A DNA stretch of 64,000 bases from Myxococcales bacterium (lineage in GTDB: Bacteria > Myxococcota_A > Polyangia > Nannocystales > Nannocystaceae): NCBI GenBank assembly GCA_020633295.1, contig JACKDW010000001.1, positions 806,001-870,000 of the forward strand, read 5' to 3'. The translations under genes were made by a program, and so were the position numbers. Under the pieces are notes generated by a model. It was not told where the DNA came from. It was given only the letters and a program-made list of their open reading frames with translations, and made no database searches. This document shows positions 9,310-17,585 of this stretch, piece after piece. Position 1 is the first letter of the stretch. Every line of letters begins with the position of its first letter.

Positions 9310-9665
9310 AGCACGAGGTGTCCTGGGACGCGGAGCACGGCTGCGTCCGCTTCACGGTCCACGGCCCGCTCGTGGTCGACGAGGCCCGCGCGATGACCGA
9401 GGAGCTCGAGCGCATCCTCGAGGGCAAGCCGCGCCGCCACCTGCTCGTCGATCACCGCGGCAGCCCCGGGGCGCTGCCCGTCGAGACGCGACGCTTCTTT
9501 CAGACCGACGCGCCGCAGCTCGACAAGCTCGCGTTCTTCGGCATGTCCAACCTCAACCGCATCGCCGCCCGCATCGCCGTCTCGATCACGGGGCAGGCCG
9601 GGCACACCAACTTCTTCAAGACCGAGGCCGACGCGCTGGCCTGGCTCGCGAAGCCGGAGACGTAG
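9306..9665 (+). CDS. Small STAS/SpoIIAA-like protein
   Basis: The 119-residue protein starts in the ATGA overlap with the RsbR-like gene, so the two are co-translated. Its alternating beta-alpha pattern (VRFTVHGPLV, HLLVDHRG, LDKLAFFGM) fits the SpoIIAA-like/STAS-related fold found in many small bacterial regulators. A conserved end, HTNFFKTEADALAWL, resembles proteins annotated as STAS/SEC14-domain. It probably partners the upstream STAS protein. There is no catalytic motif. Confidence 0.7.
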   Translation: MKHEVSWDAEHGCVRFTVHGPLVVDEARAMTEELERILEGKPRRHLLVDHRGSPGALPVETRRFFQTDAPQLDKLAFFGMSNLNRIAARIAVSITGQAGHTNFFKTEADALAWLAKPET

Positions 9666-9666
9666 C

Positions 9667-9680
9667 GCCGGCGCGCCGGC
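9667..9680. terminator. Perfect GC palindrome between convergent stops
   Basis: GCCGGC-GC-GCCGGC sits exactly between the TAG of the small STAS gene and the stop of the convergent methyltransferase gene. It could terminate both transcripts. It has no T tract. Confidence 0.45.
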
Positions 9681-10922
9681 TCACGAGCTGCGCGTGCGCT
9701 TGCGGATGAACACGGAGGGCGCGCGCCTCCGCAGCTCGATCGCCGCCGGCCCGCCCTCGCCCGCGTCGCTCGACGCGACGCCCGCGTCAACGCCGTCCGC
9801 CGCGGCCTCGTCGACGTCCTCTCGGCGGTCGCCCGCAGCTTCGCGCTCGTCTTCCACCGCGTCGTCGCGCTCGCCGGCGCGCGCGTCGTCGTCCTCATCG
9901 GCGCGCGCGTCGTCCGTGTCGTCGTCCACGCTCGCGCCCTGGGGCGCGGCGCTCGACGAGGCCGTCTCCGCCGCCGCGGGCACGTCCGGCGGAGGCGGCG
10001 TCGACGAGGTCGTCGTCTCGAGCGCCCAGAGCTCCTCGCGCAGCTCCGGCGCGAGCCCGACGAACTCCGGCGAGAAGCGAGCGAGGCGGCGCATGATCAC
10101 GCGCATCGCCTGGGGGCTCTCGTCCACGAGCGTCACGTCTCGCCCGAGCTGCGCGCCGGCCTCCCCCAGCGTCCCGCTGCCCGCGAAGAAGTCGAGCAGC
10201 TGATCGCCCGGTCGCGAGTGGACCTTGACGAAGCGGCGCACGATCCCGAGCGGCTTCTGCGTCGGGTAGCCGGTCTTCTCCTTGCCGGAGGGGCTGACGA
10301 TGGTGTGCCACCAGGTGTCGGTCGGCGTCTTGCCGCGGGCCGCCTTCTTCTTGCCGACGAGCCCCGGCGCCATGTACGGGATCCGGTCCATCTCGTCGTA
10401 GTTGAACACGTAGCGCTGCGGGTCGCGGACGTACCACAGGATGTTGTCGTGCTTGGCCGACCAGCGCTTCTTGGTCCGCGCGCCGTAGTCGTAGGCCCAG
10501 ATGATCTCGTTCTGGAAGCACTCGCGCCCGAAGATCTGGTCGAGCAGGACCTTGGCGTAGTGCACCTCGCGGTAGTCGAGGTGCAGCAGCAGGCTCCCGC
10601 TCGGGCTCAGCAGGCGATGGGCCTGCTCGAGCCGCGGCGCCAGGAACTCGAGGTAATCATCGAACAGGTCGCCGAACGCCTTGGTCCCGACCCGCGTCGT
10701 CCGGTAGCGCTGGCCGCGAAACCCCCGACGATCGCCCTCGTCGTCCTGCACGGCGCGGATCTGCGTGCGCCGCTGGACCTTGCCGGTGTTGAAGGGCGGA
10801 TCGATGTAGATGAGCGCGAACGAGCCCGCCGCGAGCTGCGGCAGGATCTCGGCGTTATCGCCGTGGTAGACCCGGACGCGCCCGGGCTCGCCTGTCGTGC
10901 TCGCGCTCGCCAAGGGCCCCAC
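9681..10922 (-). CDS. DNA methyltransferase (beta-class, DPPF type) with acidic low-complexity tail
   Basis: The 413-residue protein has the amino-methyltransferase motif DPPFNTG near residue 42 and the AdoMet-binding FAGSGTLGEAG near 245. This is the permuted order of beta-class adenine-N6 or cytosine-N4 DNA methyltransferases. YPTQKPLGIVRRFV is also a family signature. After about residue 300 the chain becomes an Asp/Ala/Glu/Thr-rich tail rich in acidic runs, ending in a basic IRKRTRSS. It has a GTG start. No restriction endonuclease is adjacent, so it looks like an orphan methylase. The target sequence cannot be predicted here. Confidence 0.9.
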   Translation of the reverse strand: MGPLASASTTGEPGRVRVYHGDNAEILPQLAAGSFALIYIDPPFNTGKVQRRTQIRAVQDDEGDRRGFRGQRYRTTRVGTKAFGDLFDDYLEFLAPRLEQAHRLLSPSGSLLLHLDYREVHYAKVLLDQIFGRECFQNEIIWAYDYGARTKKRWSAKHDNILWYVRDPQRYVFNYDEMDRIPYMAPGLVGKKKAARGKTPTDTWWHTIVSPSGKEKTGYPTQKPLGIVRRFVKVHSRPGDQLLDFFAGSGTLGEAGAQLGRDVTLVDESPQAMRVIMRRLARFSPEFVGLAPELREELWALETTTSSTPPPPDVPAAAETASSSAAPQGASVDDDTDDARADEDDDARAGERDDAVEDEREAAGDRREDVDEAAADGVDAGVASSDAGEGGPAAIELRRRAPSVFIRKRTRSS

Positions 10923-10990
10923 TATACGGCCTCGAGCGGGCCGCGGGCTCGCGGCGCCAGGGTCGCCTCGCGCGCGCGCGGCCGCCGGCG

Positions 10991-12709
10991 CTATTTCGCG
11001 GCCTCGCGCCCGCGGATCGCGGCGCGCAGCTCGTTGAGCTGGGTCGCGGAGTAGGCGCGGCGCGTGTCCTTCACCGTGTCGACCCAGACGATCTCGCTCG
11101 CGCCGTCGAGCGTGTCGGGGTCCACGCCCTCAGGCAGCTCGGCCCAGATCATCGTGCCGCCGTCCTCCTGCGCGTCGACGATCACGGGCAGCGACAGCGC
11201 GCCGCCCTCCTGGTCCGCGTGCGCGAGCTCGACGCGATGGACCGCCGACGGCGGCGTCCCGTCGAGCGCGCCCGGGACGGTCGACCACTCGGCGCTCCCG
11301 TCCGTATTGATATGACCCATGAGCAAGGCCCCGCCGTAGCGCGCGTACAGGTCGCCCTGCGGCTGCGCCGGCGCGTCCTCGAAGTCCCAGGCGCTCAGCG
11401 TCTTGATCACCGGGTAGACCTTGTTCCAGCCGTAGGTCGAGACCCAGGCCGGGTTACAGTAGGTCATGTAGTCCTTGTAGACGGTGTGGTGCTTGAGCCC
11501 GAAGTCGATGACGCCCCAGCCCCACTCGCCGATGTCGCCGCCCGGGATCGGGTAGGCGTTGTCGGGGCCGCCCTCCTCGCCCGAGCAGGTCACGTGCCGG
11601 CGCCCCTGCGAGTGCCCGACCTCGTGCACGAAGGTGTCGGCGTTGATCTTCAGCGCGTCGTCGTTCTCGCCCGAGGCGGACACCTCCCACAGCACGCCCG
11701 AGGACACGCGGGACGCGGCCGCGCTCTTGATCGGCTGGGTCGGGATGCCGTTGGCCAGCCCGCCCGCGCCGCCGATGCCGCCCGCGCACACGTCGGCGAC
11801 GCCGTAGTAGTAGACCTCAGGGTCGTCGGGGTGCTCGCCCGCCTCGAAGCGCAGGTTCGCGAGGTACTGGTTGGTCTGCGCGAACGACTGCAGCACGCCC
11901 GGGTAGTCGATCGCCTCGTGCCACTCGATCTCGAGGCTGTCGACCGGGTTCATCATGAACATGTAGTCGTAGTAGCGCTGCTTGGCCGCGTCGGAGATCG
12001 TGCTCAGGTCGCTTATGCAGTCGGGCTGCTCGCTCGTGCCCTGCGTGATGTTGAACGGGACCACGACCGCGCGCATGACCTGGTAGCTGTCCTCGATGCC
12101 CACCACGGCCGTGCCCTCGTAGGGCGCGTTGGGCGGGACGTCGCCCTCGGGGATCTCTTCGAAGCCGGCCTCGACCTCGTACAGCTCGATCTTGTAGTCG
12201 ATGCCCGGGACGACCTCGTCGGCCATGAGCCCGAAGTAGAAGCTGCGCTTGAGGTCACCTTCGAAGGACTCGCCCTCCACCGTCTGCTTCTGGCTCTGCT
12301 CGACGGTGGTCCCGTCGGCGTACTCGATCGTCAGCCGGGCCTCGATCTTGCGCGGCTTCCAGTCGTCGGGGATCTCCCAGAACGCGCGGATCAGCGTGGT
12401 CCGCCCCTGCGGCAGGTAGGCGGTGCGATCGGCCCCGGCGACCCCCTGGCCCGCCTCGCCGATGCGCACGCCGATGCCCTGGTTGGCCTCGACCCACGAG
12501 ATCACGATGCCGCCGCGGGCCGGCACGTCGACCGGGAGCACCGGCTCGGGCTCCCCGGTGGTCCCGTCGCTCTCGCTCGCGTCCGCGCTCGTGGTCGAGT
12601 CGGAGTCGCCGTCGGTCGTGCTCGCGTCGGTCGAGGACTTCGAATCGTCGCCGCAGCCAACCAGCGCGAGGGAGCAGACCACCAAAGACGTCAGAGCAAG
12701 CCGATGCAT
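10991..12709 (-). CDS. Secreted zinc-metalloprotease lipoprotein (HExxH metzincin type)
   Basis: The 572-residue product has a lipoprotein signal (LALVGCG) followed by an Asp/Ser/Thr-rich linker. A beta-rich region follows, then the zinc signature HEVGHSQGRRH (His362, Glu363, His366, His372). This is the extended HExxHxxGxxH of metzincins. A downstream Met in KDYMTYC may be the Met-turn. It is probably anchored to the outer face of the cell and cleaves extracellular protein. The motif resembles M66/StcE-like enzymes, but the family is not certain. The 127-bp gap before the start holds only a weak CATGTCCC half-site at 12756. Confidence 0.85.
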   Translation of the reverse strand: MHRLALTSLVVCSLALVGCGDDSKSSTDASTTDGDSDSTTSADASESDGTTGEPEPVLPVDVPARGGIVISWVEANQGIGVRIGEAGQGVAGADRTAYLPQGRTTLIRAFWEIPDDWKPRKIEARLTIEYADGTTVEQSQKQTVEGESFEGDLKRSFYFGLMADEVVPGIDYKIELYEVEAGFEEIPEGDVPPNAPYEGTAVVGIEDSYQVMRAVVVPFNITQGTSEQPDCISDLSTISDAAKQRYYDYMFMMNPVDSLEIEWHEAIDYPGVLQSFAQTNQYLANLRFEAGEHPDDPEVYYYGVADVCAGGIGGAGGLANGIPTQPIKSAAASRVSSGVLWEVSASGENDDALKINADTFVHEVGHSQGRRHVTCSGEEGGPDNAYPIPGGDIGEWGWGVIDFGLKHHTVYKDYMTYCNPAWVSTYGWNKVYPVIKTLSAWDFEDAPAQPQGDLYARYGGALLMGHINTDGSAEWSTVPGALDGTPPSAVHRVELAHADQEGGALSLPVIVDAQEDGGTMIWAELPEGVDPDTLDGASEIVWVDTVKDTRRAYSATQLNELRAAIRGREAAK

Positions 12710-12836
12710 ATTTTCAAGCTACCCCCGGCGGGGCGCACCGACAAGCCGCTCGGGGCATGTCCCGCGAGCGGCGGCGCGAGAACATGGAGCCGGCGCCACG
12801 CGACGCGCGCGTCCGCTCCACGTTACGCGAGCGAGG

Positions 12837-14558
12837 TTAATTTCTCGTGATCTCGAGGCTGCGCAGGCGGTTGACCGCCGCGCCCAGGTCCAGGGCCCGC
12901 ACCCGCGCCAGCTCGGGGCGCGGGTCGAGGTGATACAGGCCGCGCGCGTCGACCTCCTCGAGGGCCCGCCCGACGAGCACGCGCAGCGGCGTGCGTCCGT
13001 CGGCGAGCCGCCCGAGCCGTCGCAGCAGCGCCCCGATCGCGCGCACCTGGCTCTCGTCGACGAGCTGCTCGAGCGCGCCCAGGTCCAGCGTCCCCTCGCC
13101 GAAGGCGAGCTCCCGCAGCCCCCGCGCCCGCACCGTCTCCTTGCCGCGACTCCCGCGTCGCGCGTCGAAGCTCGCCGCCGACGGACAACGCGCCGGGCGC
13201 TCCGCGAGCGCCAGCGGCACGCCGCCCGTCGAAGCCTCCGGCGAGCGCCGCGTCGGCAGCTCGCGGGCGATCGCGCGGGCGCGCTCGCCGACCTCGCGCA
13301 CGCGGTAGTCCTCCAGCAGCAGCACCGTGTCCGCGGCATCGAGGTAGTCGCCGCAGCCGCCGATCACCAGGATCGTCGATATCCCGCCCTGCGCCCCCAG
13401 CTCGCGCACGTGGTCGATCAGCGGCGAGATCGTCTCCCGCTGCACCAGCGCCTGCATCCTCGCGTCGCGCACCAGCAGGTTGGTGGCCGAGGTGTCCTCG
13501 TCGAGCAGCAGGCAGCGCGCGCCGAGCTCGGCGGCCTCGAGGATCGCCGCCGCCAGGCTCGTGGAGCCCGAGGCGTCCCGAGTCGTCAGCGCGGGGCCTG
13601 AGCGGCCAGCGCGCCCCGGCAGCGACTCGACCCGAATAAACGGCCGCAGGTCGACCCCGGTCACGGCCCGCCCGTCCTCGCTCCGGACCTTCACGACCTC
13701 GGGATCCGTCACGACCCACTCGCGACCGTCGCCCGGGATGTGGGGGTCAATGCCCGACTGGATCGCCTCGAGCAGCGTCGTCTTCCCGTGGAATCCCCCG
13801 CCCGAGATCACCGTCACGCCGCGCGGCACACCCATGCCGGTGACCGGCCCGTGGTGCGAGGTCTCCAGCGTCACGCGCAGGCTCGCGGGCGACTCGAAGG
13901 GCACCGCGCCCTCGAGCGGCCGAGCGCTCACCCCGGACGCCCGCGGCAGCACGCTGCCGTCGCGGATGAAGCACACGAGACCGCGAGCGCGCGCCTCCTC
14001 CTGCAGGCGCGCGTGGTCCTCGGCGAGCAGCGTCCAGGCCCGCGCGCGCTCGAGGTCGAGCCGCGCCGCGCACACGGCCATGGCCGCCTCGGGCAGCGCC
14101 CGCAGCAGCAGCGTGGCGGCGGCGCGCCCCATCACCCTGCGCCCGCGCGCGGGCAGACCGACCCGCAGCCGGAGGCTCAGCGCCCCCTCCTCCGTGAGCT
14201 CGCAGGCGGAGCGCGCCAGGATCTCGGCGCCGCCGGCGTCGATCGACACACGCCCCGACCCCCCGCTCCCGCCGACCTCGCGGATGTTCGCGGCGGCCCG
14301 CGCGAACACCCGCGCGACGAAGTCACAGAGCGCGACGCGACGCGGGCGGCTGGCCCACAGCGCCTCGGGCAGCCCGTGCTCCTGCTGCGGCAGCTCGAGC
14401 CGCACGCACGACGCGGCCGCGAATGGATCGCCCTGCACGCGGTCGAGCGCGAGCACGAGGCCGCGGGAGTACCACTCGCCCGCGATCCGCTTGTACGCCC
14501 CGTAGCCCGAACCATCGATCTGTCGCAGCAGCCGCTCGAGCTCCTCCAGATCCCGCAC
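12837..14558 (-). CDS. Predicted ABC-class ATPase (PF09818-like)
   Basis: About 573 residues with the family opening DLEELERLLRQIDGSGYGAYK. A GTG at 14558 gives this standard N-terminus; an ATG at 14636 would add 26 Arg-rich residues. The P-loop GGGFHGKTT (Lys about 259) is followed by LLLDEDTSATN as Walker B with signature-like residues. This arrangement marks the uncharacterised 'ABC class ATPase' family, which has no transport partner and is thought to be nucleic-acid related. The gene is divergent from the H1-tailed DUF2461 gene, sharing a roughly 100-bp promoter region. It probably ends at TAA 12837. Confidence 0.85.
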   Translation of the reverse strand: MRDLEELERLLRQIDGSGYGAYKRIAGEWYSRGLVLALDRVQGDPFAAASCVRLELPQQEHGLPEALWASRPRRVALCDFVARVFARAAANIREVGGSGGSGRVSIDAGGAEILARSACELTEEGALSLRLRVGLPARGRRVMGRAAATLLLRALPEAAMAVCAARLDLERARAWTLLAEDHARLQEEARARGLVCFIRDGSVLPRASGVSARPLEGAVPFESPASLRVTLETSHHGPVTGMGVPRGVTVISGGGFHGKTTLLEAIQSGIDPHIPGDGREWVVTDPEVVKVRSEDGRAVTGVDLRPFIRVESLPGRAGRSGPALTTRDASGSTSLAAAILEAAELGARCLLLDEDTSATNLLVRDARMQALVQRETISPLIDHVRELGAQGGISTILVIGGCGDYLDAADTVLLLEDYRVREVGERARAIARELPTRRSPEASTGGVPLALAERPARCPSAASFDARRGSRGKETVRARGLRELAFGEGTLDLGALEQLVDESQVRAIGALLRRLGRLADGRTPLRVLVGRALEEVDARGLYHLDPRPELARVRALDLGAAVNRLRSLEITRN

Positions 14559-14660
14559 GCGGCGATGATACTCGAGCGCCCCGACACGAGCCCGCGCGGC
14601 GTCGAGAAATTTCCGGCACCGTCGCGGTACAACCATGGCGACTCCACGGAGGGAGCACGC

Positions 14661-15842
14661 ATGAGCCCAGCACGCACGACCACGGAGGCCGCGACCGCGC
14701 GGCCGCGACGAACGCCCGCCGCGAAGCAAGCCGCGAACAAGAAGACGGCGACCAAGAAGGTCGCCAAGAAGGCCGCTACGAAGGCCGCTACGAAGGTAGC
14801 GAAGAACGCCGCGAAGAACGCCGCGAAGAAGGTCTCGAAGAACGCAGCAAACAGAGCCGCCAAGAAGGTCGCCAAGGAGGTCGCCAAGAAGGCCGCCGAG
14901 AAGACCGCGAAGACCGTCGCCAAGAAGGCCACGAAGAACGTCGCCAAGAAGGTCGCTACCAAGCAGTCCGCTACCAAGCAGTCCGCCAAGAAGGCCGCGA
15001 CCAAGAAGACCGCCGCGACGCGAGCCCCGACCACGCGAGCCGCCGCGAAGAAAGCCGCCGCGACCAAGCGCGTCGCGAAGCAGCCGGCGCGCGCGGCCAA
15101 GACCGCGCCGCAGGCGACCGCCAAGCCCGCCAAGCCCAAGCCCGTCAAGGCCAGCGCGCGCGGGCCGATCTTCACGCCGGCGCTCGTTCAATTCCTCGGC
15201 GAGCTCGCGCTTCACAACGACCGCGACTGGTTCGCCGCCAACAAGCGCCGCTACGAGGAGCACGTGCGCGAGCCGGCGCTCGAGCTGATCCGCGCGCTCG
15301 CGCCTCGCCTCGCCCGCTACGCGCCCAGCCTCGTCGCCAGCGACCGGAAGGTCGGCGGCTCGCTCATGCGCGTGCACCGAGACACCCGCTTCTCGCCCGA
15401 CAAGACCCCCTACAAGACCAACGTCGGGATCCAGTTCCGTCACGGCGCCGGCAAGGACGTCCACGCGCCCGGGCTCTACATCCACGTCGAGCCTGGCGAG
15501 GTGTTCCTCGGAGCAGGTCTATGGCGACCCGACAAGGACCCGCTGGCCGCGATCCGCACGGCGATCACGGATGACCCCAAGGCCTGGTGTCGCGTCCGCG
15601 ACGACAAGGCGTTCACGGAGCGCTGGAGCCTCGCCGGCGAGTCGCTCAAGCGACCCCCGCGCGGCGTCGACCCCTCGCACCCCGCGCTCGAGGATCTCAA
15701 GCGCAAGGATCACATCGCCACCAGCCCGCTGCCCGTGAGCGCGCTGATGGGGCCCGACGTGGTCGACGTCTTGATGGAGCGCTTCCAGAGCGCGCGCCCC
15801 TACTTCGCGTACCTGGTGAAGGCGCTCGACCTCACCATGTAG
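14661..15842 (+). CDS. DUF2461-family protein with a histone H1-like N-terminal tail
   Basis: The 393-residue protein starts at ATG 14661 after GGAGGGAG. Residues 1 to about 165 are almost entirely Lys, Ala, Thr and Val in KKVAKKAATK-like repeats, as in bacterial H1 (Hc1/AlgP-type) tails, and would bind DNA. From about residue 170 (FTPALVQFLGEL) the chain is a DUF2461/TIGR02453 domain, with NDRDWFAANKRRYEEHV, RDTRFSPDKTPYKTN and LGAGLWRPDKD. DUF2461 proteins normally lack such a tail. Function is unknown; chromatin association is an inference from composition. The repetitive tail was probably built by short tandem duplications. Confidence 0.85.
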   Translation: MSPARTTTEAATARPRRTPAAKQAANKKTATKKVAKKAATKAATKVAKNAAKNAAKKVSKNAANRAAKKVAKEVAKKAAEKTAKTVAKKATKNVAKKVATKQSATKQSAKKAATKKTAATRAPTTRAAAKKAAATKRVAKQPARAAKTAPQATAKPAKPKPVKASARGPIFTPALVQFLGELALHNDRDWFAANKRRYEEHVREPALELIRALAPRLARYAPSLVASDRKVGGSLMRVHRDTRFSPDKTPYKTNVGIQFRHGAGKDVHAPGLYIHVEPGEVFLGAGLWRPDKDPLAAIRTAITDDPKAWCRVRDDKAFTERWSLAGESLKRPPRGVDPSHPALEDLKRKDHIATSPLPVSALMGPDVVDVLMERFQSARPYFAYLVKALDLTM

Positions 15843-15864
15843 CGCGGACGGGCGCGGACGAGCT

Positions 15865-15889
15865 CGAGCGACCCCGACGGGGTCGCTCG
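15865..15889. terminator. Bidirectional hairpin terminator
   Basis: An 11-bp perfect stem (CGAGCGACCCC / GGGGTCGCTCG) with a three-base loop lies between the convergent stops of the DUF2461 gene (15842) and the TerB-like gene (15901). Confidence 0.7.
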
Positions 15890-15900
15890 CGCGCCCTCGC

Positions 15901-16524
15901 CTACTCGCCCTGCGGCATGTTGCGCGCCCACTTGGCCGACCACGGGTGACCGTTGGGGAACAGCAGCCGCATCTTGCGCGCGTGGAAGGCCTTCTCCTCC
16001 TTGTGCAGCGCGACCAGCTCCTGCACCGTCTCGGGCGAGACGCCGAGCACCTGGGCCATCATCGTCACGACCATGATCTCGCTCTCGTGCAGCACGTCGT
16101 CGCCGTCCGCCGCCTTGATCGCGTAGTAGATCAGCGCGTGCGTGAACAGCCCGGGGCGCTCGGTCATCGCCATCAGCTGCGCCGGGTCGAGGTCAGCCGG
16201 GTTCAGCGTGCGCAGCTCCTCGATCAGCTCAAAGGTCGCGCCGCAGTTCGCCACGTAGCCCAGGATGTACTCGCGCTCCTCGTCCGCGAGCTCGCCGTCG
16301 CCAGAGGCGCAGAGCACCATCGCCTTCGCGTAGCCCTCGAGGATCGGCAGCATCTTGCGCTGCTCCTCGAGGTTCGGCGCGACCGGGACGTCCGTCGCGC
16401 CCATAACCTCCTTGAGGAACCAGATCTGGGCGCGGTGGAGGACGTCTGCATCTCCAGTGCCGCGCGCGGCGTCGAAGTCGATAGTGTCCTGCAGCAGCTT
16501 GGGGGAAGTCGATTCCGTCGTCAT
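15901..16524 (-). CDS. TerB-like protein
   Basis: The 207-residue all-helical protein has acidic helix pairs in the TerB style: VLCASGDGELADEEREYI and a second half with AADGDDVLHESEIMVV. TerB-fold proteins bind divalent metal through acidic loops and are often linked to envelope stress or tellurite resistance. The true role here is unknown. No other ter gene is nearby, but a second small TerB-like gene lies at 21000. Its upstream gap carries the dyad at 16646. Confidence 0.7.
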   Translation of the reverse strand: MTTESTSPKLLQDTIDFDAARGTGDADVLHRAQIWFLKEVMGATDVPVAPNLEEQRKMLPILEGYAKAMVLCASGDGELADEEREYILGYVANCGATFELIEELRTLNPADLDPAQLMAMTERPGLFTHALIYYAIKAADGDDVLHESEIMVVTMMAQVLGVSPETVQELVALHKEEKAFHARKMRLLFPNGHPWSAKWARNMPQGE

Positions 16525-16645
16525 GGTCGCGCGCCCACGATACCATCCCGACGCAGCGCACGGAGCGAGCGCGCGCTCGCTACCTCCGCGAGCAGGGGCA
16601 CCAATTTTTCACGATCTCTCGCTGACCCGCGCGCGCGAGAGCAAT

Positions 16646-16665
16646 ACATGTCCGAAGAGACATTT
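16646..16665. repeat. Dispersed 20-bp dyad (ACATGTC-N6-GACATGT)
   Basis: The copy is ACATGTC-CGAAGA-GACATTT, in the gap between the TerB-like gene start (16524) and the stop of the next minus-strand gene (16680). The right half differs at the last two bases. Confidence 0.75.
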
Positions 16666-16679
16666 CTCGCTACGCGGGG

Positions 16680-17387
16680 CTACGCGCCGACGAGCGCCAC
16701 TCCGGCGTCGGCGAGCTGGGCGACCGCGAGCGTGAACGCGTCGAGCAGCGCGACGCCCGAGCTCCCCCCCGCCGGCCGCAGCTCGATCGCGCGTCGGGTG
16801 AAGCGCAGCTCCACCGCCTGCCCGCGGGCCGGCAGCACGAGGCGCGCCTCGCTGCAGTCCTCGGGGTAGCGCACGCGCAGCCCCGCGTCCTCGCAGGCGT
16901 CGATCAGCCCCTCGAGGTCGACCGTCGGCGCGCCGAGCTCGGGGCCGCGCGCCGACCCCGGCAGCGCGACGGTCATGCTCGCGGCGGCGTCGCCGAACAC
17001 GGCCGCGAACGCGTCGGAGCCCAGCAGCGCCGGGTCGTCGATGTGCGTGAGCTCGCCGACGAAGACCGCGAGCGTCGGGTCGTCCGGGTCGACCGCGAGC
17101 GACAGGCTGTACTCAAAGCCAGGCGTGATCAGGTGGTCCTCGCAGCGCCGCAGCTGCCGCCGCCGCAGGCGGAAGTGCTCGCGCAGCGCCGCGCTGATCC
17201 GCGTCAGCCGCTCCTCGACGTCGGCGCGCCCGACCGCCGCCACGAAGCGATCGGCCGACTCGGACTTGCGCTCGGGCAGGCGGTGAAACCGGCGGTCGAA
17301 GCCGGACAGCGCGCGCACGGGGCGGCGCTCCTCGAACCACACGCTCACCCGGGCCGCGCCGAAGGCCGACGCGACGCGCTCGTCCAC
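16680..17387 (-). CDS. Hypothetical protein, alpha/beta, unrecognised
   Basis: About 235 residues if started at GTG 17387 (VDERVASAFGAARV). The frame stays open to 17543, but that extension is Arg/Pro/Ala-rich and its first codon falls inside the 17533-17570 palindrome, so it is not favoured. The middle has a basic helix (LREHFRLRRRQLRRCEDHL) followed by beta strands (YSLSLAVDPDDPTLAVFVGEL). A C-terminal alanine-rich helix ends the chain. There is no signal peptide or membrane segment. I cannot assign a function. Confidence 0.55.
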   Translation of the reverse strand: MDERVASAFGAARVSVWFEERRPVRALSGFDRRFHRLPERKSESADRFVAAVGRADVEERLTRISAALREHFRLRRRQLRRCEDHLITPGFEYSLSLAVDPDDPTLAVFVGELTHIDDPALLGSDAFAAVFGDAAASMTVALPGSARGPELGAPTVDLEGLIDACEDAGLRVRYPEDCSEARLVLPARGQAVELRFTRRAIELRPAGGSSGVALLDAFTLAVAQLADAGVALVGA

Positions 17388-17532
17388 GGCCAGCGCGCCG
17401 TCGCCCGCGCGCGCCTGCGCGTCGTCTGCGCGGCGTGCGGTTCGCGGGGCTGGGCGAGCGCGGGGCACGGGGTCGCGCACGCTACCACGATCTTCGCGTC
17501 GACGGCGACCGCCGGGCCGCGCACCGGCGAGC

Positions 17533-17570
17533 GCCGGTTTCACATGACCATTCAGACATGTAAAACCGGC
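17533..17570. repeat. Extended 38-bp palindrome built around a dispersed dyad
   Basis: The dyad core is ACATGAC-CATTCA-GACATGT at 17542-17561. It is flanked symmetrically by GCCGGTTT on the left and AAACCGGC on the right, so the two 16-base arms pair at 14 positions. It lies between two minus-strand genes, 16 bp downstream of the ferritin-like lipoprotein stop. It could fold as a hairpin terminator or act as an operator. Confidence 0.8.
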
Positions 17571-17585
17571 GTCGAGCCGAACGCG

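Noticed and set aside
12756..12786. CATGTCCC and ACATGG pair between the metalloprotease and ATPase genes
   Set aside because: Cores are 27 bp apart, not 14 or 28, so it was not counted as a dyad copy. A similar 27-bp pair at 26621-26651 was rejected for the same reason.
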